From Anadara kagoshimensis (Eukaryota; Mollusca; Bivalvia; Arcoida; Arcidae), in NCBI GenBank assembly GCA_021292105.1, contig CM037870.1, positions 46,208,576 to 46,272,575 of the forward strand: a DNA stretch of 64,000 bases, in the 5' to 3' direction. Under the pieces are notes generated by a model. It ran no database searches. It was not told the DNA's origin and saw only the letters and a program-made list of their open reading frames with translations. Numbering within the stretch: position 1 is the first letter of the stretch; every line of letters starts with the position of its first letter. Made by a program: the position numbers and the translations under genes. Below are positions 11,641 through 21,922 of this stretch, one piece after another.

Positions 11641-12385
11641 TCCTTCATTAAAAACGACCAGGTAAATAATATATGTAGTATCTGTCCAGAGTAGGGATTA
11701 GGGAATTTCATAATCAGATGGTTCCAAAATGTTTTTGTATTGTCGAGTACACTTTTCAATCTACAAAATTTTTTTTACTCTTTAAAATTTCTCAACCAAG
11801 TTTCTGTAACTTACTACTTAATTCAGAAAAAAAGACTCAAATGCTTTCATATATTTGCCACTGGTGTATGTCTACTAAAATGTTAATTGCAGAGTGATTT
11901 TATGATCGATGTGTTTTTCCAAATCACGAACCTTTTATATATTCCAATGTGTTTTATTTATTAAGTGTTGTATTCCGTATCACGATTCGATAGGTAATGT
12001 AGACCTTTTAAAAAATAAGGGAGCATATTACCATCAAAATTTCCCCTGGAGCTACCACTTATGTAGACAAATTACAACACATAGGATGACACAGTTAAGA
12101 TGATCCATATTGTCTTGATATATTCGGTATTAAACGGGTAAATGTACATCTCAAGTATCTGGCAATTTAAAGTAAAATGAAATAAAGACCCCAATTTGCA
12201 AAATAATTGATATGCCTAGAAAATAAGATTGATCGCAAAACAACAACAAAAACAAATATCTAGTCAATTAAAATTGAATAAAATACAGCTTTTATTTCCA
12301 TTCTTGATTTATTTTCAAAGCAAAAAAATCTTTCATTACCAAGTGGTCCCAATATATACCAATTTCGCTTAGTAGATGTTTTGTA

Positions 12386-13389
12386 CAGTGATTACGGCAG
12401 TAACGGATCATTAGTGCAATATTCACTGCTCTCCGAAAAAAACATCACCGCCGATTGTAATTTTTTGGTACTATCAATTGACATTCCCCCACTCTTTCAA
12501 TTTATCACTAGATAATAAAAATCGTCCGACTATAAGTATGGACAATCCACGCGTTTTGTATCCCATGTATTTAGGTCAGTAACGAATCAATTTGTGAGTA
12601 GCGGATCACGCCACCTAGTGTCAAGAGAACGATAGGGGATCAACTCAAAACATGATTAATTTGAGTTTCCATCATGCAATTGCAACAATTCCAAATCATG
12701 AAACAATATAAAAGAATTTTAGTGGTAATATCAACAAATAAATAACAAAAACAAATCATCACAAGGTTTCTGATATGAATGTAAAAATGAATTAAGTCAA
12801 TAAACATTGTCTTGAATACTGAAATATAAAAGCAAAGAATATTGAAGAAAATAAAGAAAAATTGTACCTTATAAGTCATAAATATTATGACATACTGTTG
12901 TCCATGAAAATTTTATTCTGACAAGAACAGTATGTACATACAATGATACATATTGGAAGTATACAGCAGCTGATCCGTTATTGCCGTACTTGCACCCTTC
13001 GGAACACTGGTTTATTTTTTATTGTCAAGAACTGTAACGCTCAATAAAAGTTTATGTCGTGAAAAAAGACATATTAACGTTTGTAAATGGCTATTGCAAT
13101 CATTTCAAGTTACCTTTGAAAGTATTGAACACGTTGTCCAAATCGAAAGTAAGTGTTTGGAAAACACATCCGTGTCGTTGAGACGCTTATGGCATTCGCA
13201 TTAAAAAGTCGAGAATTGACGAATTGGGACGTTTATCAAAATAAATTATACGTAGAATGAAGTAAAATTATCCGCTTTACAGAAATATATCAGAGTTTTA
13301 TTGGTTTCTCGTAATGATAGGGTAAAAATTAACTTTATTTCAAAAAATGATCCGTTACTGACTAAGATCCGCTACTGCCGTAATCACTG
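12386..13389. mobile_element. 1.0-kb non-autonomous TIR element in TA
   Basis: The termini are cagtgattacggcagtaacg at the left and, inverted, ctgccgtaatcactg at the right. Both are flanked by TA (12384-12385, 13390-13391), as for Tc1/mariner-type insertions. Subterminal motifs related to gtaacggatc recur in both orientations (about 12405, 12577, 12589, 12970, 13349, 13366). The internal frames (79 codons minus at 12640-12879; 60 codons plus at 13022-13204) show no transposase features. It interrupts the third array unit. Confidence 0.85.
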
Positions 13390-13628
13390 TATTGTCGTGC
13401 ACACTATTCTATGTACAAATTGATTTTGTCCTTTTTAATATTTGTCAACCAGGTGTCTACAAAAATCGGGAAAAACACTGAAATGTAGTCGTCTTCAATT
13501 CGTTTGACAATAGCATAAACCTAAACGTAAAATTCAGAGTCATGTTATAATCGATGTGTTTTTATTTCAAATTATTAATTCTATTTCAACTTGTTTTATT
13601 TACTTAGTTATATATTTGACGTTCCATT

Positions 13629-13826
13629 GTTCCATGTTCCTTTTACACAATTTTGATTACACACGTGGCGGGTGTAGCTAGCTAAAGAGGAGGTGCTTAC
13701 CCTTCCGGAGCACCCGACCTCACTTCCCTGGTGGAACCTAACTTGTCAGTTCCAAAGTTTTTACTTTGTTTCTGGATGGTGATTTTGACATGGATTAGTT
13801 TGTTTTTGATTTAGTACTTCTATCAT
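13629..13826 (+). mobile_element. 3' tail of the RT element, well preserved
   Basis: This is a good reference copy of the tail. It runs through gattacacacgtggcgggtg, gtagctagcta, a stem-loop (GGTGCT and AGCACC around tacccttccgg), cctcacttccctggtgga, a tttactttg block and gtgattttgacatgg. The preceding RT coding part is absent. It lies within the tandem array, between the spacer and core of unit 4. Confidence 0.8.
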
Positions 13827-14602
13827 CCTTAGATTAGTATTCCGATGCTATGAAACTTGTATTATTCTTAAAATTGTTCCCGAAGTAAACATTGATGGAG
13901 ACAAATTATACAATATAGAATAACAAATTTGAAATAGTCATGAAACATTCGTTTTTCAAACGGATGATAAATATACGCCTCAAGTGCCTAGCGATTAAAA
14001 GTAAAATGAAATGGAAAACCTAATCTGCAATATAATTGAAATGCCTAGAAAACAAGATTGATAACAAAACAACTATAACAACAGTTATTTATTCAATTAG
14101 AAATGAATTAAATGCAGCTTTTATTTCCCGTCTTTCGGTCATAGACGTCCTGAAGAAAATTGGTGAACCGAATGGCGAATACATTTTATCACTAATTGAG
14201 TACACAACGTATCATAAAAACACACCATAAGCAAAACATTTCAATTATACTTTATTCTTTTATACGTTTGTCGGTTTATAGCCGGCAAAAGTCTATATTT
14301 ACACAAACAAGTATATGACGATGAAGAATGTAACCATGATAAATTACATATATTATCAATGAGGTTTGAACCTATGCCCTATGACATCGAATATGCTTAC
14401 ACATAATAGACCTGTTGACGTATGTTTCTTCAGACGACATACGGCTCTACACCGCAATTAAACTATAAGCTCAGTGCGTAATATTTTGAATAGAAGCAAA
14501 TACATCAGAAGGTCGCGCACCATTCGCTGAATCTACGAAAGAACGTACATCACAGTATTTGATCCAACCTTTTCATAATATTTCCTATAATATAAAATAA
14601 AC

Positions 14603-15195
14603 ACACCAATCAATATCCAAATCACAATCCCAAAGCAAAGTAAAAACTTTAACACTGACAAATTAGTTTACACAAGTGAAGAAGTGAGGTCCAGTGCTCC
14701 GGAAGGATTAACACCGCCTGTGTAGCTAATTACACCCGCCAATTTTGAAAATGAAAATAAAATGAACACGGAATTATAGGACGTCTAATATATCCAGGGT
14801 AATTGTGAATACAGAAACATTATACTTATCAACAATATTGTGATCACGGCCATATAACGTTTTGAGGGCCTGCAATATTCCCGTGTCAACAATTTATTTG
14901 TAACAGCCTCTTCCGTTGAACAAAGTTCCTGTAATGGGAATACGCTCTACCGTACCGTATAAAATGTGAAACAAATACACCATAAATAGGTGTATTGTTG
15001 CATAGAAAAAAAAGTTGACAATAAAAAATTAAACTCATCACGTTTGTCATACAGTTTAAAATGCAGGCTTACGCTGGCGACACAATTAATGTATAAGTCT
15101 TAATATGATGCAGAACTTGAGGAATCAGTTGTGTCGTTAATTTCAAGCTCGTTAGATAATATGGCATTCACATAATCTCTCAAATTTAGAATTCA
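14603..15195 (-). pseudogene. RT-element fragment: C-terminal RT region plus 3' tail
   Basis: Reading on the minus strand from about 15195, the translation follows the stretch after the RT active site (words like ELEI, DTTDSSSSASY, and YDKRDD in the better copies), then the region near LLTQGYCK, then the nucleotide tail ending about 14603. Stops and frameshifts are frequent and the YIDD active site lies outside. It is a dead, 5'-truncated copy. Confidence 0.7.
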
Positions 15196-16804
15196 ATGTG
15201 TATAACTTCCATTACTCTCCCAAAGTAGAAGTTATGTCAATGATTGGTCAAAATGTGTCTTTTTGTCTTATTTTATCAGTTCCTTGTGTTACATTATATG
15301 CTGTTTCAAATCTACAAAGGTCTGTCTATCTTCCATTTAATGACATGTGTATTACGTCCTATTGAATGCAATATAAGGCTAAAGGCAAGAGTTATTGTGG
15401 GACTTATTGGTTCCTGTGAAACTGTTTTATATATATAAGCTACCCGTAATTGAACTGAATTGGATGAACTACGAGTGATGAACAAATAGAATTTCGAAAA
15501 AAATGAATATTTTCTGACATAGTTGAACTGAAACAAAGATTCATTATACACACATATACACCGATGATACGAGATTCTTGTCAAATCAGTTTTGAAGAAA
15601 AGTCTAAATACGAAGTTGTTCGTCAAACAGGTTCGAGTGAAGTTATATAATTATTATGGGTCCTTCTCTGTGCTTAAAGCAACTGATCTTCAATGTTATT
15701 GCACATGGAGGGTGATCTGGTAATGTTACGAGTATCTACGTTCAGTGTGTCTACAATCATCATTGCCTGAAGAAAAAAACATTGCGTTTTTTGAAGCAAT
15801 GCTAAAGATGCTAGGTATACAGCTTCGTGTTTGGTATTGGAAACGAGAAGCAATAAATGGAAATTTTAAAAGAGCATACAAGATTTTTTTTAAAAGTATA
15901 CGCATGTTAGGTCATTATAAAGCACATTTGTAAAGATAATGTTAAACATTTATTGCCTTTGAATGAGGGAGATATGGACATTCTTTCACCCGCAGAGGGA
16001 GACTTCCCGAGGAAAATAGGACTTGTTAAGAGTAAAAAATGTTCATATCTCCCTAAGACGAAGTCAATAAATTATTTATACCGAAAGAAAACTATGGTGA
16101 TAAGAAAGACAGAAAGAAAGAGAAAGAAAACGAAACATGCATCGAGTTAACAAAAATGATTTTAAAATAAGACGTTATGGTGTGTTCCTAATTAGGGATC
16201 CATAACAGGAAAATATAAGATTTTTTTAGCCATGTGGCTGAGCTCATCCAATCAATCGTCAGTATTTATGAATGAGGTATTATAATATATAGAAGATCCT
16301 ACATTCGTGTTTATGTAATATTAAATCTATTAAACGAGTTTAATAATTCAATACTGAGTACTGTGATATTTTCCTATTTCTTACGTTGAAAAAGATGCTT
16401 GATGGTCATCTGAATGACTTGAAGTGACTTGGTGGTGCTGTACACGTCTATAGACGTTTTAAAGCCCGACAACTATTCTCCTTAAAAGTTTAAGCTTTCC
16501 GGATATGAAGTGTATGTGTATTAGAGGGCAATACTTTAGAGAATTAAATAAGGAATAACGAACAATACATTTTCTTGATGTTTCCATTCTAATTGGCATT
16601 GTATGGTGACGTACGTATGGAGAAAAAGTGTGTATGATGTAGATTGCGTTTGTTACAGTTTCTTTGTTGTCAATTGAGAAATTCTACTAAAGGAATATAA
16701 ACGGTTTATAACTAATAATGTATATTATTTAGAAATGATCAGCGTATTTAATTGTTTGCATTTTTTAAGTCAGATAAGACATAAATTAAAGTCAAACACA
16801 AACA
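15196..16804. other. No gene recognised
   Basis: The plus strand has two adjacent short frames in different phases (15745-15933 and 15953-16150, the latter very rich in Lys and Arg). The minus strand has a 104-codon frame (15312-15626). None has a recognisable motif, and no convincing splice pattern links them. Confidence 0.35.
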
Positions 16805-16942
16805 TACTATTCCATGCCCGAATCACAATAAAAACTTTGGAACTAACAAGTTTGGTTAAACACATGATCTTCCACTAGGGAGGTGAAGCCGGTTGCTCCG
16901 GAAGAGTAAGCGCCTCCTGTTAAGCTAGCTACACCCGCCACG
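16805..16942 (-). mobile_element. 3' tail of the RT element
   Basis: A minus-strand copy of the tail (ctagctacacccgcca at its inner end, aatcacaat at its outer end). The stem-loop has one substitution in each arm. No RT coding sequence is attached. Confidence 0.75.
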
Positions 16943-17708
16943 TACGTAAGCTGTTTAAACAACATGTCTTCTGAGTCATTCCATTAAATGCACCAAAACT
17001 GGACAAAACTGCTTGTCCATAAAAACGTAAGATCAAGGTTATATTAGCAAATGTCGTACATAAGCCATCTCCAAAATCACTTATTTTTCTGAGTTTGAAT
17101 AATTTTATATATATAATTCTGAAAACGGTTGACTATAAAAAGTTTAAGAATGTTTTCGACCAGAACTACACTCTCAAGTAAGATAAACTAAAATCTGAAA
17201 AGTTTACATATCTGCTTTGTTTGAAATGTTATTTTGTAGAAATATCTGCATCTTTCTTTATAAATTAATACGTATTGTTAGCACAACCATAAAACTACTG
17301 TAAATGTATTTTTGCAGTGTACTAATTTTGTTTTCGCTTACTTCACATTCGTTTGTAACGCCAAAAATTAATACCGAGCGAAAATTAAAGTATGCTTATA
17401 CTGTTATAGTCCACATTTAAAAAACAACGAAAATAAAGCTACGCGGAAATGTCCAAATTTAAAATAAAGCTACGCGGAAATGTCTAAATTTCATAAAGCT
17501 CGAAATAAGTACACGCAAAACTAAATACGTTAACAGTAATCATAAATGAATTGAAACTCAAAAACGCTTCCAAAACAGCGCGGTCAAAGCCGATACGCTT
17601 CTAGAGGCTGTTAAACCAACTTTTGAATTTAAATACATTTGACTTATACAAACACCAGTTGGTACAAATACTTGTCACAGGATAACATCTTTTACTACAC
17701 ATTTTACT
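16943..17708. repeat. Mostly unremarkable; contains a 31-bp direct repeat
   Basis: At about 17433-17494 a 31-base unit containing aaataaagctacgcggaaat is repeated in tandem with one or two differences. The rest shows no gene and forms the downstream flank of the receptor gene. Confidence 0.55.
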
Positions 17709-17714
17709 TTTATT
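17709..17714 (-). terminator. Candidate polyadenylation signal of the receptor gene
   Basis: The minus strand reads AATAAA about 360 bases beyond the receptor stop codon. Other AT-rich hexamers are near, so this is only a candidate. Confidence 0.25.
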
Positions 17715-18075
17715 TAAACAACATTAATCACATTCATTTTCAAATAATAAAATATTGAAAATATGTCGTTTGAAAGTTTTGGAATTTCTGTTTCGAACAA
17801 GTTCTCTGTTATATTATGCACAAAATGTTGTCACATGTTTTAACCTGCATAAATATTATTTTGTATTTCGCTGATTTTTTTGATAATTGGATTTTTAAAA
17901 ATACCAGTCAAATAACAGTTTGAAATATGTGGATAGTAGAAATACCAATGACCATGACATAAAAATGACAATAACGTTTACTTATTTACAGTCTATGCAA
18001 ATAATTCATGCCTAGGTCAATGCTTTAATCACAGGAATAAACTGCTTCCTATTCGTCCATTTTTTCTCCAATTGT

Positions 18076-19338
18076 TTACGTACTCCTACTTTTGCAGATT
18101 TCTTTAAGCTGTTGTCTAAAATCCTTATTCATAAAAGCATAAATAAATGGATTTACTACATTGTATACAAAATACATATTAAACAATACAATATTAGATG
18201 GTATAGCGTTGTACTTCATAAGCCAGGCTGGTAAGAAAGCGAATATAAAGACAGAAGCTACAATAGATAACATGAATGCTGTTTTTATGTTGTTAATGAG
18301 TATCTTCTCCTGTTTAGCTCGGACAGAATTTTTTACTTTCTGGGCATTTTTAGTATGATTTCTAGGTTTAAGGCACTTTTCCCTATCTTTGTCATTTTCC
18401 CCATTACTTTTTTCCTTTTCTAAGTTAGTTTCTTCGGCTGGAGTCGTACCATCATGGCTTAAAAATATAACTTCCGTATTTTCATTTTCACTCGGTGTAT
18501 GTGTTTTGAAAGCACAACATGGGAACGATTCGGTACGTAACCGTTTTCTTCTTCTGGCTAAGATAAAACGGTAGAGAACAATATATAGTATGATAACAAT
18601 TACACAACAAATAGCATAAAACGAGGAATAAATTCTTTGGTATATAGTTGCGAAGTTTTGTCCTAGTATTAAGGAATTCGCAGTACATTTACCGGTGTTA
18701 TACGGCTGTTCTGTTATATTACTCAGATCAATGCTTTCGTTTCCGCTCAAATGTGACAGAAGTTGTTTTATCTTCCATTTTAACGTTTCTGTGTCATCTG
18801 GGTCGTCGGTTTCTTTCGGGAGTTCGTAACTCGTGTCCCTTTTCGGATCATATGTATCATTGTTTTCAATGATATTATTGAACAGATTATTTTTATCCAA
18901 ATATACTCCATAATTCAAGGACCACACGAGTCCAAGCAAGAATGAAAATAATCCAAGGCAAGACACGATAACTCTCGCTCGGTATATATTCATTAATTTC
19001 CAAAACGGATGGCATATGCAGAAATACCTGTCAACTGCAATAGCAACCATTATGAATGCCGAAAACGGGATCGTTGTCGCTATCATAAAATGATATAATT
19101 TGCAAACGACGTCGTAAGACACGTGGAATTTCAGAGCTTCCATTGCGATAGTGAACGGCATTGTGATCAGACATGTTACAAAATCTATGACAGCTAGTGT
19201 CAGAATAAAAACCGTCGATGTCAATTTCTGCTGAGATTTAGAAAATCCGAACAGCACCAGTCCGTTACCTACTATACCGACACTAGAAAATATGGCCAAC
19301 ATTGCAATGCATGCGTACATTTCCGCAGAATACGCCAT
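18076..19338 (-). CDS. Class A (rhodopsin-like) G-protein-coupled receptor, orphan
   Basis: An uninterrupted 420-residue reading frame with all hallmarks of a seven-helix receptor in the plasma membrane. TM1 is about residues 10-32 with GN at 24-25. TM2 has the LAVID motif with D52. TM3 starts after C79 and ends in DRY at 103-105. W139 lies in TM4. TM5 is about 236-258. TM6 is about 351-375 with P370, but the usual CWxP tryptophan is replaced (FAFLP). TM7 ends in NPFIY at 396-400, followed by helix 8 (NKDFRQQL). The N-terminus is only about 8 residues. Extracellular loop 2 is long (about 80 residues), carries the partner cysteine C218 and N-glycosylation sequons at N160, N200 and N207. Intracellular loop 3 is long (about 95 residues), charged, and rich in Lys, Glu and Asn. 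A stop codon lies in frame 12 codons upstream, and the first Met is taken as start; M7 is possible. The ligand is unknown; it looks like the peptide or amine-type orphan receptors expanded in molluscs. Confidence 0.95.
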   Translation of the reverse strand: MAYSAEMYACIAMLAIFSSVGIVGNGLVLFGFSKSQQKLTSTVFILTLAVIDFVTCLITMPFTIAMEALKFHVSYDVVCKLYHFMIATTIPFSAFIMVAIAVDRYFCICHPFWKLMNIYRARVIVSCLGLFSFLLGLVWSLNYGVYLDKNNLFNNIIENNDTYDPKRDTSYELPKETDDPDDTETLKWKIKQLLSHLSGNESIDLSNITEQPYNTGKCTANSLILGQNFATIYQRIYSSFYAICCVIVIILYIVLYRFILARRRKRLRTESFPCCAFKTHTPSENENTEVIFLSHDGTTPAEETNLEKEKSNGENDKDREKCLKPRNHTKNAQKVKNSVRAKQEKILINNIKTAFMLSIVASVFIFAFLPAWLMKYNAIPSNIVLFNMYFVYNVVNPFIYAFMNKDFRQQLKEICKSRST

Positions 19339-19441
19339 AACGGTTTCACTACTTTTGTCGTGGGCACTGTGTTAGATTTCTTTGAAGTATTATCTTTGTT
19401 TTATTTTTGATCGAATGCCCTTATTCCACATATTGCCACTC
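19339..19441 (-). other. Probable 5' UTR part of the receptor exon with splice acceptor
   Basis: On the minus strand the sequence just upstream of 19441 reads ttggtttatttttag followed by G, a good pyrimidine-rich 3' splice site. This suggests that the coding exon begins at about 19441 and that an upstream non-coding exon exists. The upstream exon was not located, and transcription starting inside this stretch cannot be excluded. Confidence 0.4.
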
Positions 19442-19698
19442 CTAAAAATAAACCAAAAGAATACCAATTAGAACAAAAATAATAAGCGCATACTAGTAAG
19501 CCAAAGTTATTGTTCTATCAGCAAATGTTTAAGGGGTCAAATAACATAACAATTTTGCGCTATTGGTTTATCCATAGAAATCATAACTTTAGACTTGTCA
19601 GTAATTACCATTTTGTCATACTGTTAGGTGCCTTCGAGAGCTCCAAAGTTAAATTCTATTTCAGTATCGCAATGTCTTCAAATCTCATCATGTGATTA

Positions 19699-19942
19699 CT
19701 CATTTGGTAGAGTGCTCGCTCCGTAAGTGGTAAACATTCGGCATTACGAAATGGGAATGAGAACTTTAAAAATAAACGAAGTCTCGTGTCACGGTAGGCT
19801 TGGCATGATAAAGAACCCTGTTGTATATTTCCTTTAGCGAAACACACAGGCAAAATTTCTGCACCTTCGCCTATAGCTGGCGACTTCTCGATATAGGTGA
19901 AAAATTCTTGACTGGGACATTAAACACCACTGCTCAACTCAC
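19699..19942 (+). mobile_element. SINE, 5'-truncated within the tRNA head and internally deleted
   Basis: It shares the body and 3' end (ttgactgggacattaaacac) with the full copy at 24818-25169. It starts inside the A box and lacks the B box. It is flanked by a perfect 10-bp duplication, catgtgatta, at 19689-19698 and 19943-19952. It lies upstream of the receptor gene. Confidence 0.85.
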
Positions 19943-20234
19943 CATGTGATTAGCGTGAAATTGCAATTTCCCGGTACAAAATCGACATGACAAGAAACTG
20001 CGTGTCAATTTGATGAAACAATACCATTTCCTGTTTGACGTCAAATTGTCAGGTACATTTCATATCCGGGTATGAAATTAAAATTCTAGACACTATTCAC
20101 ATATTTTATACTCACGAAATTTATCCCTAATTATATTGGATTTGACTACGGCCACGGACACTTCATTCTCCTGTGTATTTTATATTTTATTAAGTACTGA
20201 TATATTCGTCTAAAATCAGTTGAGAAAAAACAAA

Positions 20235-20362
20235 CATATAAGTCCATATCCAAATCAGAATCACAAAAGCGAAAAAAGAAAAACTTTGAAACTGACAAAT
20301 TAAGTTAAACACGTGAACTTTTACCACGAAATTGAGGACTGGTGCTCCGGAAGGGTAGAACA
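20235..20362 (-). mobile_element. 3' tail of the RT element
   Basis: A minus-strand tail copy that keeps the gtgctccggaagggta half of the stem-loop, the aactgacaaattaagtt block and the caaatcagaatcac end. It is truncated at the inner side, about 45 bases before the degraded hammerhead motif. Confidence 0.7.
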
Positions 20363-20405
20363 TTCGTAAGTAAATAATCATAACTAATTCTGTTTTAAAT
20401 TTGAA

Positions 20406-20449
20406 CCACTACACAGTCGTTTCGAAATAAAATTCTTCATCAGTATTGC
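20406..20449 (-). ncRNA. Degraded hammerhead ribozyme motif
   Basis: On the minus strand it keeps CTGATGA (20437-20443), GAAA (20420-20423) and the following C, with a stem I 3' strand tagtgg. Stem I has one mismatch, stem II is weakened, and the cleavage triplet reads GTG instead of GTC. It is probably inactive. The flank after the motif (attaaaac-like, then atttac) resembles the flank of the intact motif at 8695-8736, suggesting common descent. Confidence 0.5.
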
Positions 20450-20541
20450 TCAAACCAAAATTATAGAAATGATGTTGAAATGAGAAAAATGTATTTTACG
20501 AAATAACAAGTGACAACGTACGTGTTACAGCGACGTATATA

Positions 20542-20794
20542 TAGGTAAACAACATTGACCTGTCCGTTCGACCTTTTATTATGAATATTCATATAGGAGG
20601 ATCCATCCAATACATGGGTAGTGTCAAGATCAATTTAATACACACACAGTGCACAATTTTACTTTGAGATGAGTATATCTCATGATGTATAAAAAATAAA
20701 CACCTCTGCTCCCTACACATAGATGCACTTGGTCCGTGATAACTATTTTAATTAAAGGTCAAGCGGACAGTTCAAAGTTGTTTGCCTTTACCTG
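20542..20794. mobile_element. MITE, ACCTGTCCG family, copy 1
   Basis: The left end, taggtaaacaacattgacct then gtccg, is matched inverted at the right by cggacagttcaaagttgttt followed by gccttta. It has no coding capacity. The family is shared with 20949-21187, 31988-32204 and the tandem block after it. Confidence 0.75.
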
Positions 20795-20948
20795 TATAAG
20801 CATTTGTAGCTTACCTTGATATTCACATCACTGCTTTATGTCAATTACAGCATCTTACGTGGGAATGGAGAATACCTGTAAAAACAATTAATAGATCTTA
20901 GAACAATTTTACTTTAAACCTGAAACTGAAATTAGATATTAGATTAAA

Positions 20949-21187
20949 GGTATAGACAAACAAGATTCACCTGTCCGTTTGACATTTAATTAAAATATTT
21001 ATGATGAACGAGTTCATTTATTTATAGGGTGTATAGATTCCGTTTTTATAATGTGAACACTTATCAAGTGTGATGTGTATATATAATGGTTAATTGCGAA
21101 CCCTAATATTACCTTGTATTGGATGACCCTTCTATTTGAATATTCCTAAAGAAAGGTCAAGCGGACAGGTCAATTATGTTTACTATA
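20949..21187. mobile_element. MITE, ACCTGTCCG family, copy 2
   Basis: The left end, ggtatagacaaacaagattc, and the inverted right end, gcggacaggtcaattatgtt, are diverged versions of copy 1, about 150 bp away in the same orientation. There are no open frames. Confidence 0.75.
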
Positions 21188-21720
21188 TAAGAAAATTGTA
21201 AAAGCAATGGATTGACAACTAACGAAAATGTCATGTGCCATTTTTGTTCAATTCATCAAATAAACTATTCAAATTTTGTTTTAAAAGATAGCACAACATT
21301 TGTCTTGTAATACTTTATGGAAATCTTTTTATAAAAAAATCAAAAGTAAGCACTTGACAAAATCATTCAGGATATTCACATTACACATATACTTCATCCA
21401 ATAACAAAAATATAGTAATAGTGTAAGAAAACTGAAAAATTCCTCCAACACTATGTGGGAATAGGTTTACCGACTGACCCAAGGACACTCGAACTGTTGA
21501 CTACACGAACGTTCAAGTGTAAAAATATAATTCTTTATTAAATGAGTACAGTCTGGAAGACTAATTTGTTAAGCAATAAAGTAAAGACAGTTAGATACAC
21601 TTTATTTTTACACTCCACTTGACCAATATATTGATACCAATAAAAACTGTATTATTATCAGTCTGATTTAGTGCGTAAATCTGATGTCGTACATTAATGG
21701 AGTAGTGAAGCATCTTCTAC

Positions 21721-21922
21721 AATACAGACCTGTCGAAAGTTTAACACTATGCTAACGAAAATGGGTCAAAGCTCAGCCGCCGAGATGTGAAAAGCTAGTA
21801 TCGAAAAACTGCAGAGGTACAGATAGCAGCTACCAAAAGGTACCTAATGATGGACAGGGATAAGCTGTCGATTTGGCACTAATTTGTTAGCTTGCTGTTA
21901 ACTTTTCGACAGGTGTGTACTG
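21721..21922. mobile_element. MITE, CAGTWCAGRCCTGTCGAAA ends, copy 2
   Basis: The left end, tacagacctgtcgaaagttt, is matched inverted by aacttttcgacaggtgtgta at the right. Its interior aligns best with the reverse complement of 6454-6665. Confidence 0.7.

Larger units (their letters stand above)
7238..14424. repeat. Tandem array of about 0.96-kb units, four copies, interrupted by insertions
   Basis: Four related units can be followed. Unit 1 is 7238-7775 resuming at 10590-10790. Unit 2 is about 10800-11735. Unit 3 starts about 11736 and is shortened after about 12312. Unit 4 spans 13392-14424. Landmarks are a gatgctatgaaac start block, a gagacaaattaca block, an aattgaaatgcctagaaaat block and an aataaattacagata block. 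Spacers around cagagtgatattataaatcg are also shared, so this is a true tandem duplication rather than dispersed insertions. After removing insertions the spacing is about 975, 950 and 630 bp. Frames inside do not survive between copies. Function is unknown. Confidence 0.75.
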
